From Lachnospiraceae bacterium (GTDB lineage Bacteria > Bacillota > Clostridia > Lachnospirales > Anaerotignaceae), in NCBI GenBank assembly GCA_910576545.1, contig CAJTKM010000003.1:124001-188000 (forward strand): 64,000 nucleotides of DNA, written 5' to 3'. A program made the translations under genes and the position numbers. The notes beneath the pieces were generated by a model. It was not told the origin of the DNA. It did no database searches and saw nothing but the letters and a program-made list of their open reading frames with translations. Positions 15,752-24,198 of the stretch are shown in pieces. How positions within the stretch are numbered: the stretch's first letter is position 1; every line of letters starts with the position of its first letter.

Positions 15752-16303
15752 ATGGCGGAAGAAAAAGACATTCGGGAACTGGTGGACGAGGATATTGTCT
15801 ATTGCAGAAGGGTCTGGGAGGAATCCTCTTATGACAGCGATAAGATGGAGGGGCTGTTCCATATGCTCCTCAGCCGCTATATGGATAAAATCAGCGGTTT
15901 TTCCAAGGGCCTGCGCGTCATCCAGCCCTATGATGATACGGCGGAGCGGGCGGAAACCTCCCGGCAGAATGTGCGTATTTTGCTGGAACGGCTGCATGGG
16001 TTCCGTGAAAACGGTTACAGCAATGACGGGCTGATGGAATACTATATCCGCAGAGAACGGCAGGAGCTGAACATGGATGCGGATTTTACAACGGTGCGGC
16101 TGGAAATCGGCATGATGGACTGCCTGCACAAGCTGGAACGTGATGAAATCATTGCGCATATTGACGCAATGGAGGAAGTCTGCGCTCAGGTAGTGCCCAA
16201 ACGCGAAAAATGGGAATCGCTTCGGGAGCACCTGGTTTGGCTTTCCGGCAAAAATGTAACAGTGGCTATGAAAATACTGCCGCTGTTTTTCAGGATAAAT
16301 TGA
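15752..16303 (+). CDS. Hypothetical helical protein
   Basis: A 183-residue soluble protein, almost wholly alpha-helical by composition, starting MAEEKDIRELVDEDIVYCRR. There is no signal peptide, membrane segment or known catalytic motif. The ATG follows AAGGGATGG. It is 74 bases downstream of scpB and 26 bases before the HAD hydrolase, so it may be part of the same transcript. I do not recognise a family. Confidence 0.65.
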   Translation: MAEEKDIRELVDEDIVYCRRVWEESSYDSDKMEGLFHMLLSRYMDKISGFSKGLRVIQPYDDTAERAETSRQNVRILLERLHGFRENGYSNDGLMEYYIRRERQELNMDADFTTVRLEIGMMDCLHKLERDEIIAHIDAMEEVCAQVVPKREKWESLREHLVWLSGKNVTVAMKILPLFFRIN

Positions 16304-16329
16304 GGGCTTTTCTGTATGCCCGCAAAAGG

Positions 16330-17133
16330 ATGGTGAACACTTTGGTTAAGCTTATCGTGTCAGATATGGACGGGACGCTGGTGGATGATGATAAAAATAT
16401 CGACCCTGAGATATTTGGACTGCTGCCGAAGCTGAAAGCGGCAGGAATCCGTTTCGTGGTTGCCAGCGGCAGACAGTATCCAAGCCTGCGGGACGATTTC
16501 CGCGAACATATCGGAGATGTTGTTGTGATTGCGGAAAACGGCGCGTTCGTGATGGATAACGGGAAGGAACTTTATTCGCGCTGCATGACGCGGGAGGAAG
16601 TCCATAGCTGTCTGGATTCGATTGCGAAGGTGGAGGGCGCGCTGCCCCTGCTCTGCGCCAAAACATGCAGCTATACAGACAACAGCGAATTGTACGAACA
16701 CCTGAAATCACCTCTGTTCAATTATACCATGCGGCTGGTAAAGGATTTATATGCGGTGGAGGATGAAGTCATAAAAGTTTCGGTAATTGAACATGCGGGA
16801 AACGGTGCTGCGCACTGCTATGGGCTTCTGCGTCCCCTGCTTGACCCCGCTCTGAATCTGGTGGTTTCCGGCGCGACTTGCATGGATACGGGCATACGCG
16901 GCATAAATAAGGGCACAGCCGTAAAAGCCTTGCAGGAAATGTGGGGCATTTTGCCGGAGGAAACAATGGTTTTTGGCGACCAGCAGAACGATATGGAAAT
17001 GTTTGAACAGGCGCATTACAGCTTTGCCATGGAAAACGCCGCGGCAGAGGTCAAAGCGCGGGCGCAGTATATCGCCGGCAGCAACAACAGCGGCGGCGTG
17101 GTGAAAGCAATACGGGAATATACAGGAATCTGA
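16330..17133 (+). CDS. Cof-type HAD-superfamily hydrolase
   Basis: A 267-residue phosphatase of the Cof/YbjI group (class IIB HAD). Motif I is SDMDGTLVDDD with the nucleophilic Asp, motif II VVASGRQYPSL, and motifs III/IV GTAVKALQEMWGI and FGDQQNDMEMFEQA. A C2 cap domain lies between, about residues 85-185. Substrates are usually sugar phosphates or flavin-type phosphates and cannot be read from sequence. The start is uncertain: ATG 16330, GTG 16333 and TTG 16342 are all in frame just after AAAAGGA. Confidence 0.9.
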   Translation: MVNTLVKLIVSDMDGTLVDDDKNIDPEIFGLLPKLKAAGIRFVVASGRQYPSLRDDFREHIGDVVVIAENGAFVMDNGKELYSRCMTREEVHSCLDSIAKVEGALPLLCAKTCSYTDNSELYEHLKSPLFNYTMRLVKDLYAVEDEVIKVSVIEHAGNGAAHCYGLLRPLLDPALNLVVSGATCMDTGIRGINKGTAVKALQEMWGILPEETMVFGDQQNDMEMFEQAHYSFAMENAAAEVKARAQYIAGSNNSGGVVKAIREYTGI

Positions 17134-17149
17134 GAAACGGAGAGGATTT

Positions 17150-18454
17150 ATGAAAAAGGCGGCAAGCTTTGCCTTGGGCTGCAAGGTGAACCAGTATGAA
17201 AGCGAGGCGATTGCCGAACTTTTTGCGGAAAAAGGGTATGAAATTGTGGGCGTAAACGAGCCTGCGGATGTTTATGTCATCAATACCTGTACGGTGACGA
17301 ATTTTGGCGATAAAAAATCCCGCCAGCTGATTCGCAAGGTAAAGCGGCAGAATGAAAACGCCATTGTTGCGGTTGTGGGCTGTTACGCGCAGACTGCGCC
17401 AGAGGAACTGATGAATGTGGACGGCGTAAACCTTGTCATCGGAACGAAGGACAGGGCGCGTATTGTGGAGCTGGTAGAACAGTATGACGCAGAAGCGGGC
17501 GCGCAGAGCTATGTGACGGATATCATGAAGGAACGGCTTTTTGAGCCGCTTTCGATACAGAAGCTGGCGGACCGCACGCGGGCATATCTGAAAATTCAGG
17601 ACGGATGCAGCCAGTATTGTTCCTACTGTATCATTCCTTATGCCAGAGGGCCAATCCGCAGCCGTGAGCCGGAAGATGTTCTGGCGGAGGTGCGGCGGCT
17701 TGCGGCGAACGGTTTTCGGGAAATCGTGCTGACAGGAATCCACGTAGCAAGCTACGGCAAAGACAGGCGGGATACCAGCCTGCTGGATATTCTGCGGCGT
17801 GTGCATGAGGTGGACGGGATTGAGCGGATACGTTTCAGTTCCATAGAGCCGAATGTGGTGACAGAAGAGTTTGCGCAGACGATGGCGGCACTGTCGAAGG
17901 TCTGCGGCCATTTCCACCTTTCCCTGCAAAGCGGGTGTGATAAGACACTCCGTGAAATGAACCGGAAATATGATACGGAAAAATACCGTCAGGCGGCGGC
18001 GATGCTCCGGCGTTACATGCCGGATGCAGCGCTGACGACAGATATGATTGTGGGTTTTCCGGGGGAAACAGAGGCGGATTTTGCGGAAAGCTATGCCTTT
18101 GCGGAGGAAATGGCATTTGCGAAGATTCATGTTTTCCCATATTCCCCGAAACGTGGGACGCCTGCCGCCGAAAGAAGCGACCAGCTGCCGAACGCCGTAA
18201 AAACGGAGCGAAGCCATAAGCTAATGCTTCTGAGTGACAAAATGAGTGCGGATTTTCTGGCAAAGCATATCGGGTGCGATATGGACGTATTATATGAACG
18301 GGAAACGGCGGAGGGTGTTTTTGAAGGGCATACGATGAACTATATTAAGGTATCGGCGAAAAGCGGGCAGGATTTGCGTAACCAGATACTGCGTACGCAT
18401 ATGGTACAGACGGAAGGCGAAGGGCTGACGGGGGAGATTCCGGCGGAGTTGTGA
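17150..18454 (+). CDS. mtaB: tRNA t6A37 methylthiotransferase MtaB
   Basis: A 434-residue radical-SAM enzyme that adds a methylthio group to t6A37 of tRNAs reading ANN codons. Seen: N-terminal UPF0004 domain with ALGCKVNQYESEAI (the GCKVN signature separates MtaB from MiaB/RimO) and NTCTVTNFGDKKSRQ; the radical-SAM CSQYCSYCIIPYARG with C-x3-C-x2-C; then FPGETEADF and a C-terminal TRAM domain. It runs directly into the next gene, whose start lies nine bases after its stop. Confidence 0.96.
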   Translation: MKKAASFALGCKVNQYESEAIAELFAEKGYEIVGVNEPADVYVINTCTVTNFGDKKSRQLIRKVKRQNENAIVAVVGCYAQTAPEELMNVDGVNLVIGTKDRARIVELVEQYDAEAGAQSYVTDIMKERLFEPLSIQKLADRTRAYLKIQDGCSQYCSYCIIPYARGPIRSREPEDVLAEVRRLAANGFREIVLTGIHVASYGKDRRDTSLLDILRRVHEVDGIERIRFSSIEPNVVTEEFAQTMAALSKVCGHFHLSLQSGCDKTLREMNRKYDTEKYRQAAAMLRRYMPDAALTTDMIVGFPGETEADFAESYAFAEEMAFAKIHVFPYSPKRGTPAAERSDQLPNAVKTERSHKLMLLSDKMSADFLAKHIGCDMDVLYERETAEGVFEGHTMNYIKVSAKSGQDLRNQILRTHMVQTEGEGLTGEIPAEL

Positions 18455-18462
18455 CGGGAGGA

Positions 18463-19305
18463 ATGGACGTGTATGACGCAAAAAAGCTGAACCGGAAGAA
18501 AGCGGCTGTCAGGAAAGAGCTGGACAGCCTGCGGAAGCAGGAAGCAAGGCTGATGAAGGCGGCAAGCCATAGCAGGGATGCCGGTTTCTCAAACCGCCTG
18601 GAAGAAAAAATTCCGGCTAAGGTGCAGGAAACCCTCGAAAAAGCGTTTTGCAGGGCATTCGGCATTGTGTTTGAAAAGGGGACGCGTTTCATAGAAAAAG
18701 GAATCCGCAGGGAAAGCATGCAGGAGGACCACGCAATACAGAACTATGCGGCGGAACTGCGCGGCACACGCCGGGAACTGCGAAAGATGCAGAAAAGTGC
18801 GGAGCTGGCAGGGCTGCGGGATATGGCTGTTACGGCAGTGGAGGGCGTTGGTCTGGGTGTGCTGGGCATTGGCCTGCCGGATATTGTATTGTTTATCAGC
18901 GTTCTGCTGAAAGGCGTCTATGAAACGGCTTTGCGGTATGGCTTTGATTACGATTCTTCGAGGGAGCAGATGTTTATACTGAAGCTGTTAGAGGGTTCTG
19001 TAACAAAAGGTGGGGACTGGGAACGCTTAAACGCAGAAATAGATGGATTTTTGGAGCGGGACGAAGGAATGGTATCCTCCGGAGAAGCGTTAAAGGCGCA
19101 GATAGAGCAAACAGCCAGTGCTTTTGCGGCGGACATGCTCCTTCTGAAATTTATACAGAGCCTGCCGGTTGTTGGAATGATAGGCGGCATGGGGAACCCT
19201 GTGTATTACCATAAAGTTATGAAATATGCCGGACTGAAATACCGGAAACGATACCTCTGCGGTCTGGAACGCCGCTGTCAGGAGGAAGAACGGAAACAGA
19301 TCTGA
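18463..19305 (+). CDS. EcsC-family protein
   Basis: A 280-residue protein with the EcsC core: AVTAVEGVGLGVLGIGLPDIVLFISVLLKGVYETALRYGFDYDSSREQMFILKLLEG, here split by hydrophobic glycine-rich helices, and a second glycine segment PVVGMIGGMGNPVYYHKV near the C terminus. The N terminus is a basic coiled coil. EcsC proteins are membrane-associated and of unclear role. The ATG at 18463 is preceded by GGGAGG; it is probably cotranscribed with mtaB. Confidence 0.85.
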   Translation: MDVYDAKKLNRKKAAVRKELDSLRKQEARLMKAASHSRDAGFSNRLEEKIPAKVQETLEKAFCRAFGIVFEKGTRFIEKGIRRESMQEDHAIQNYAAELRGTRRELRKMQKSAELAGLRDMAVTAVEGVGLGVLGIGLPDIVLFISVLLKGVYETALRYGFDYDSSREQMFILKLLEGSVTKGGDWERLNAEIDGFLERDEGMVSSGEALKAQIEQTASAFAADMLLLKFIQSLPVVGMIGGMGNPVYYHKVMKYAGLKYRKRYLCGLERRCQEEERKQI

Positions 19306-19398
19306 TGTTTGTTTATCTATAAGTTTCATGCAGGATTTTTGGATTTTTCCGCACGATTGTCCCCTTCAGCCATATTATGGGAAAGAGGGGGTGAGGCG

Positions 19399-19770
19399 AT
19401 GCTGAAAGAACGTGTTCGGGCACACAGCGATGCTGGGGAGGACTGTGCCCGCATCATATTGCAGTCTGCGGCGGAAGAATATAGCCTGGATATGCCGGAA
19501 ACGCTGCTTTCCGCCTGTACAGGGCTGAATGGCGGCTTTGGCATCAACGGGCTCTGCGGCGGGCTGATTGCGGCAGTCATGGTGCTGGGTCTGCTGTTTG
19601 ATGAGGAAACAGTAAAGGTAAAGCGGATACAGTTTCTTTCCGCGGCACAGGAGCGGTTCGGCGCGCTGGACTGCGGCAGGCTTTCCGCCTTAGGGAATGG
19701 TGCGGACTGCTGTGAACTGCTGGAGGAAATTGCGGAGCTTCTGCAAAGCACAGCAGAAACGCCGGAGTAA
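19399..19770 (+). CDS. C_GCAxxG_C_C-family protein
   Basis: A 123-residue protein with the spaced cysteine/glycine pattern of this family: C near residue 15 (GEDCARIILQSAAEEY), then ACTGLNGGFGINGLCGGLIAAVMVLGLL, and a late CG...CCELLEEIAELL. The cysteines are thought to bind redox metal or haem in related proteins, but the function is not established. Start ATG 19399 follows AGAGGGGGTGAGG. It closes the mtaB-ecsC group and ends on a terminator. Confidence 0.75.
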   Translation: MLKERVRAHSDAGEDCARIILQSAAEEYSLDMPETLLSACTGLNGGFGINGLCGGLIAAVMVLGLLFDEETVKVKRIQFLSAAQERFGALDCGRLSALGNGADCCELLEEIAELLQSTAETPE

Positions 19771-19812
19771 AAAAAGCCCTCTTAAGTCAAACCGTCTTAA
19801 GAGGGCTTTTTT
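19771..19812. terminator. Bidirectional terminator
   Basis: GCCCTCTTAAG (19776-19786) and CTTAAGAGGGC (19796-19806) are flanked by A-run and T-run, with a nine-base loop. It serves both the plus-strand gene ending at 19770 and the minus-strand gene ending at 19812. Confidence 0.9.
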
Positions 19813-21089
19813 TAATTTTCGTTTTTTTCTGTTTCGGGAGATTCCAGCGGAGTCGGCACAGCGGGAGGATTTGACGGGCGCGCCGAGCGCAGACGTTCAT
19901 TTTCCTGCCGGAGCGAGCGAATTTCCTGCTCCATTTTATCCATTTGCGCTTTCCAGCGGGCGTTCACGGTGGTGATTTCATCGCTGCGCTGTGCAAGGAG
20001 CGTGGAAAGCTCCTCCATCTGCTGTTTATGGCTTTCCTGCAATGCTGTATATGCCTTGGAAAAATCCGGTTGCCGGGGCGTTTCCTCCCTGTGATTTTGC
20101 TGGGGCAGGGGAGAGGCGGAAAATACGGCGGGCAGATAGCCATGGTGCATGTCGCCATAGGCTTCGGCGGCGTTCAGCGGTACATCGTCCGCACCGAGCA
20201 GTTCGCCCTTCATGCAGTAGCCGGGAAAATGCTCTGTATACCGCTCTACGGGCCCAAACGTACCGCCGCTGTTTTGTGAGATACAACGCATGGGCTGGCC
20301 GTTTACTGTCCACATGGCAACAACATTTCCCTGTTCCAGATAAATCAGGCAGTTGTCACAGTTCATATCCTCCCAAAGTACGCGCGGCGTGCTGATAGCC
20401 GTAGTGTGCTTATACTGATAGACCACTTGTGAGCGGAATAGGCTCCGCACGATGTAAAGCATATGGATTTTTTCCGCGTCATTGACGATGGAAACGTCAA
20501 GCAGGGGAGAGGGCGTCTGTATCAGCGGCGTAACGCTGCCCATCGTGTAGGGCGTAAGGAGCATTTCCCGCGCGCTCAGGACGTTTTTCCCTGTGCGGTA
20601 ATATAGTATGATATGTTCGCGGCTGAGCCTGCGGGCGAAAAACGGTGTGCGTCCCATTGGCAGAAACCGGTCAATCTGGTAGGGCTTTTCCCATTGCCCG
20701 TCCTGAAAAGAGGTATAGACAAGGGAATCTACGCCTGTGGATTCTGTCGGCAGGTGATAGACGACATGGAAAGCGTTTTCTGAGGGGAGGAGAAAAAATT
20801 TTGTCCGCCCCGTCTGGTGCGAACCGCTCATCATGGGGCGGTGTTCCCACTGGCTGAAATCCCGCGAGGAGGCAAGGAACAGCTGCCCTTCTCCGCTGGA
20901 ATACAGCAGGTAGACGAGGTCGCCATACTGGCAGAGGGAGAACACCGGCGCGGTTTTTTCGGCTATTTTCTGCGGCGTGGTCCAGCCTTCCGCAGTATAG
21001 CCGCGGCTGAAGATACTGCCATGCTCGGAATAAAACAGGTAGAAATACCCTTTTTTTGTTTTGAGATATTTTACATGCGGATTTTGCAT
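19812..21089 (-). CDS. Hypothetical protein: beta-propeller-like N-terminal part with C-terminal coiled coil
   Basis: A 425-residue soluble protein. The first 280 residues contain repeated blades with aromatic beta-strands of the type VFSLCQYGDLVYLLYSSGEGQLFLASS, AFHVVYHL, HIILYYRTG, KIHMLYIVRS, NVVAMWTVNG, suggesting a five- to six-bladed propeller. Residues 340-405 are a strong coiled coil (ESHKQQMEELSTLLAQRSD, MEQEIRSLRQENERL), and the tail is proline-rich. There is no signal peptide. AAGGGAG precedes the ATG. I know similar proteins only as uncharacterised clostridial ones; a structural or sporulation role would be a guess. Confidence 0.7.
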   Translation of the reverse strand: MQNPHVKYLKTKKGYFYLFYSEHGSIFSRGYTAEGWTTPQKIAEKTAPVFSLCQYGDLVYLLYSSGEGQLFLASSRDFSQWEHRPMMSGSHQTGRTKFFLLPSENAFHVVYHLPTESTGVDSLVYTSFQDGQWEKPYQIDRFLPMGRTPFFARRLSREHIILYYRTGKNVLSAREMLLTPYTMGSVTPLIQTPSPLLDVSIVNDAEKIHMLYIVRSLFRSQVVYQYKHTTAISTPRVLWEDMNCDNCLIYLEQGNVVAMWTVNGQPMRCISQNSGGTFGPVERYTEHFPGYCMKGELLGADDVPLNAAEAYGDMHHGYLPAVFSASPLPQQNHREETPRQPDFSKAYTALQESHKQQMEELSTLLAQRSDEITTVNARWKAQMDKMEQEIRSLRQENERLRSARPSNPPAVPTPLESPETEKNEN

Positions 21090-21264
21090 AAGAACGCTCC
21101 CTTGGTTGTTTTTTTACAGTTTATGCGGAGGATTTGGGAAAAAGAATGTGTTTGTCAGAATCGGGATAGGGGAAAATGGTGTCATTTTTTAGGAAAAACA
21201 GGGAACAAACCTGCCCGCCGGCCCGTCTGAATACTGGCAAGTCTTGTAATTGGAGCCGCTTTTG

Positions 21265-21293
21265 TTGCATCGTTGGAAAATTTGTAGTATAAT
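21265..21293 (+). promoter_or_regulatory. Promoter before the lipoprotein operon
   Basis: TTGCAT at 21265-21270 and a perfect TATAAT at 21288-21293, spacer 17 bases, upstream of the gene at 21355. Confidence 0.75.
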
Positions 21294-21354
21294 CAGCACA
21301 ATGGAGAAAAGTGTTTCATGAAGGCGGCGTGACAGGAATACAAGGAGATTGGAT

Positions 21355-21768
21355 ATGGACGAAACAGTAATTGTAATCATGCTGAAGGACGAAACGACGG
21401 GGTTTTTGGAAAAGGAACTGGACAGCTACACGCTGGCGGAAAACAGCGAACTGATTTTCAGCATCTATGCAGAAGGCAGGGATGAGAAAACGGTCACGCT
21501 CCGGCTGACCTGCGGCAGGACGCTGGAGGACTGGGAGTATGAAGCGGTGTACGATTATTATGATACGGAACCGGTGGGCGCGCTGGTGGAGGAAATCGCA
21601 GAGGAGGACGGGCATTATGAGCCTGTCTGGGCTGTGCGTTTGCCTTTTGAGCCGGAACGGGAGAAAATGGAAGAAAAGCTATGCGCCATTTTGGACGCAC
21701 ACAATGCGGAACTGCTTTCCGTATACGAAGCAATCAGAGATAAAGAGGATGATTACCGTGCAGAATAA
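21355..21768 (+). CDS. Hypothetical acidic protein
   Basis: A 137-residue soluble protein starting MDETVIVIMLKDETTGFLEK. It is very acidic and alternates strands and helices; no signal peptide, metal site or catalytic motif is evident. The start at 21355 (ATG) follows AAGGAG; a TTG two codons earlier is less likely. Its end overlaps the next gene by 11 bases, so the two are translationally coupled and may work together. Confidence 0.65.
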   Translation: MDETVIVIMLKDETTGFLEKELDSYTLAENSELIFSIYAEGRDEKTVTLRLTCGRTLEDWEYEAVYDYYDTEPVGALVEEIAEEDGHYEPVWAVRLPFEPEREKMEEKLCAILDAHNAELLSVYEAIRDKEDDYRAE

Positions 21769-23002
21769 AAAATGGAAATATCTCTGCCTTTTGGCAGGGA
21801 TATGCGTTTTTATGATTAGCGGCTGCGGTTTTCGGGAGCCTGCACAGGAGGAAAAGCCTCCTGTGAGCGAAGAAACAAAACGTCCGAATCGGGAGATCAT
21901 TGTCCCGCCGAACAGGGAGGAGCAGGACGAGGGTGATACTGCCCCGGATGAGCCCGAAGGGGAGGTTTCCAATGAAACAGAACAAAAGCCCTTGGAAGAC
22001 AGGAAACCGGCGGCTCAGGGGAAGCCCTTCTGGCAGAGTGAAACCGCAAAGCGGGTGCAAAACCTGACTGAGACAGCAGCGGCGGCGCAGGCGGATTATA
22101 AAACGAACGGCGCAAAACGCGGCTGGATATCCAAAAATGGCAGGCTTTACGGCTTTTATGATGGGGCCTTTATCACGCCGGATATGCTTGTGGAGGAAGG
22201 TTATCTGGAAAGCGGCAGCGCGGACGCAAGTTATGAGCTTCTGCTGATTAACGGCAGCGATTTGGCGGAATATGACGGCGTGAATGTCCCGAAAGACAGC
22301 ATGGATTTCGGTGTTTTCGCAGCTGTGAAGCAGTCGGGGAAATATATGCTGGCTTCGCCCTCCGGCAAGGTTGGGGCGATTTCGGAAGAAAGCTATAAAA
22401 ACCTGCTTTCCCGTTATAACCAGAATCATGGGAAAATTGGGCGGCTCTCCTCCGCTTCTGCGGAGTATGAGCGGATATTGAATTTTATCAGTCTGTATGA
22501 AGGAAAGTTTGACAGCTATTATGTACGCGAAATTACCAAAGACAATAAATATGCTGTTGTGACGTTTTCCACAACGGCGGATACCGCGGCAGTCAAGCAG
22601 TATGTGCTGAAAAATGACAACAATTTCTGGGAGGTCGTTTATCCCAATGTGCAGATGGATTCCTACCCGATTACATATATAAACAGGCTTGTGCCAGATT
22701 TCAATGTGAACCTTCTGCCGGATTATAACCTTGCGTCATGGAAGGGCTATATCCTTTCGGAACAGGGCGGCGCGGTGGCGGCTTTGTTCAGCGGGCGGTA
22801 TATTTCCAGCGTCAGCGAAATTTCGTATCAGTGCGCAACGGCAAACTGCGCGTATTTTGTGCTGACAGATGGCTCGCGCTATGCGGCTTATCGTTCGGGA
22901 GATTATTGGCAGGCTAAGCTGGTTTCCTCCGATAATGAAGCCAAAAACTACTTTAAGGAAAAAACAGGCTCGGATTATGGTTTTATAATACTGGATGATT
23001 AA
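21758..23002 (+). CDS. Lipoprotein of unknown function
   Basis: A 414-residue lipoprotein: signal peptide with lipobox (LLAGICVFMISGC, cleavage before Cys), then a disordered Pro/Glu-rich linker to about residue 95 (PPVSEETKRPNREIIVPPNR) and a globular domain with many aromatic strands (EYERILNFISLYEGKFDSYY; SYPITYINRLVPDFNVNLLP). The start is the GTG at 21758, nine bases after AGAGG; ATG 21749 is in frame but sits on the ribosome site. It should be anchored outside the membrane. Family not recognised. Its stop codon coincides with the edge of a MITE-like element. Confidence 0.7.
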   Translation: MQNKKWKYLCLLAGICVFMISGCGFREPAQEEKPPVSEETKRPNREIIVPPNREEQDEGDTAPDEPEGEVSNETEQKPLEDRKPAAQGKPFWQSETAKRVQNLTETAAAAQADYKTNGAKRGWISKNGRLYGFYDGAFITPDMLVEEGYLESGSADASYELLLINGSDLAEYDGVNVPKDSMDFGVFAAVKQSGKYMLASPSGKVGAISEESYKNLLSRYNQNHGKIGRLSSASAEYERILNFISLYEGKFDSYYVREITKDNKYAVVTFSTTADTAAVKQYVLKNDNNFWEVVYPNVQMDSYPITYINRLVPDFNVNLLPDYNLASWKGYILSEQGGAVAALFSGRYISSVSEISYQCATANCAYFVLTDGSRYAAYRSGDYWQAKLVSSDNEAKNYFKEKTGSDYGFIILDD

Positions 23003-23164
23003 GAACCTATCCGTAAATTATTTACGTACATCCTGCTTCAGATTTTCCGGCAGCCTTTGTCGCTTTTCCCTGCCGTACCACCTGGTACGCCTGCAAAAAA
23101 GCTCCCTGCCTGCCGAAAAATCTGACTTTGCAATCTGCACGTATCTTATTTACGGATAAGTTCT
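23002..23164. mobile_element. MITE-like long-hairpin element
   Basis: Terminal inverted repeats of 17 bp, AGAACCTATCCGTAAAT (23002-23018) and ATTTACGGATAAGTTCT (23148-23164), one mismatch. Nested inside are CAGATTTTCCGGCAG (23039-23053) against CTGCCGAAAAATCTG (23110-23124), and a central GTACCA-CC-TGGTAC (23075-23088). The whole 163-bp block therefore folds into one long hairpin, and it has no coding capacity. This is the look of a miniature inverted-repeat element; no second copy or clear target duplication is in the window. Confidence 0.6.
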
Positions 23165-23175
23165 AAGGAGAACGA

Positions 23176-24018
23176 ATGAAACAGATTCTTTGGAGCGGGG
23201 CGGATTTTTCCCTTTCGCAAACGCTGGAAAGCGGGCAGTGCTTTCGGTTTGAGAAAGACGCGGGAACAGGCGCGTATACTGCGTTTGCGGGGGACAGAGC
23301 CGGTGTTTTTATGCAGGAAGGGCCGGACGTTTTTCTCTGCGAAGGCAGGCCGGAGGACATTCCCTTCTGGCGGCAGTATTTTGACTTGGAGCGCGACTAT
23401 GGAACGCTGAAAGAACGGCTTGCGGCAGGTGATGCGGTCATGGCGGAGGCGGTTTCCTTCGCGCCCGGGATCCATCTGTTGCGGCAGGAATTTTTTGAAA
23501 CGCTCATTTCCTTTATTCTTTCACAGAATAACCACATTCCCCGTATTCGAGGACTGGCGGCAAGGCTCTGCGCGGAATATGGGAAAGAAATGGAAGGCTG
23601 GTCTGCATTTCCAACGCCGGAAGAACTGGCGCGGGCGGACGAAGCAAGTCTGCGGCGGCTGGGCTGTGGGTTTCGTGCAGTATATCTCGTGGACGCGGTA
23701 AAAAAAGTATGCGCCGGAGGATATGCCGCAGAAGAGCTGGAACGGCTGGGTACGGAGGAACTGCGTGCGCGGTTCATGGAAATCAAAGGCGTTGGCCGGA
23801 AAGTGGCGGACTGCGTTATGTTGTTTTCGCTGGGGCGTTATGAGGTTTTTCCGGCAGACGTCTGGATTCGCCGCGTGATGGAAGCGGCGTATTTCGGCGG
23901 AGAGCCGCTTTCGTTACGGGCTTTGCAGGAAACGGCGGCGGCGCGCTTTGGAAAGGACGCCGGTTTTGCCCAGCAGTATCTGTTCCATTACGGTCGGATG
24001 AAAAAAATTGGAAAGTGA
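23176..24018 (+). CDS. OGG1-like 8-oxoguanine DNA glycosylase/AP lyase
   Basis: A 280-residue HhH-GPD base-excision enzyme. The N-terminal TBP-like domain opens FSLSQTLESGQCFRFEKD; the glycosylase domain has FILSQNNHIPRIRGL, LRRLGCGFRAVYLVDAVK and the hairpin MEIKGVGRKVADCVMLFSLGRYEVFPADVWI. In it the K of GRKVADC and the D of PADV match the catalytic Lys and Asp of OGG1. This bifunctional type removes 8-oxoguanine opposite C. Start ATG 23176 follows AAGGAGA. It stands between a MITE-like element and tgt. Confidence 0.88.
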   Translation: MKQILWSGADFSLSQTLESGQCFRFEKDAGTGAYTAFAGDRAGVFMQEGPDVFLCEGRPEDIPFWRQYFDLERDYGTLKERLAAGDAVMAEAVSFAPGIHLLRQEFFETLISFILSQNNHIPRIRGLAARLCAEYGKEMEGWSAFPTPEELARADEASLRRLGCGFRAVYLVDAVKKVCAGGYAAEELERLGTEELRARFMEIKGVGRKVADCVMLFSLGRYEVFPADVWIRRVMEAAYFGGEPLSLRALQETAAARFGKDAGFAQQYLFHYGRMKKIGK

Positions 24019-24113
24019 CGGATTGTTTTTGGAAACAAGACCGGAAATTTGCGTCAGCAGAGCTTTCGGTTTTATTTTTATGCAGGATCAGAAGTAAGGC
24101 GGCTGTTTTCAGA

Positions 24114-24142
24114 TTGACAGGAATGGGAAACCTGTGTATAGT
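24114..24142 (+). promoter_or_regulatory. tgt promoter
   Basis: TTGACA at 24114-24119 and TATAGT at 24137-24142, spacer 17 bases, 56 bases before the tgt start. No preQ1 riboswitch-like fold was noticed in the short leader. Confidence 0.8.
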
Positions 24143-24198
24143 GGTAGGCAATGGAAAAATCAAGCGGACAGAACAGACAGAAATGAGGAAAAAGAGGA

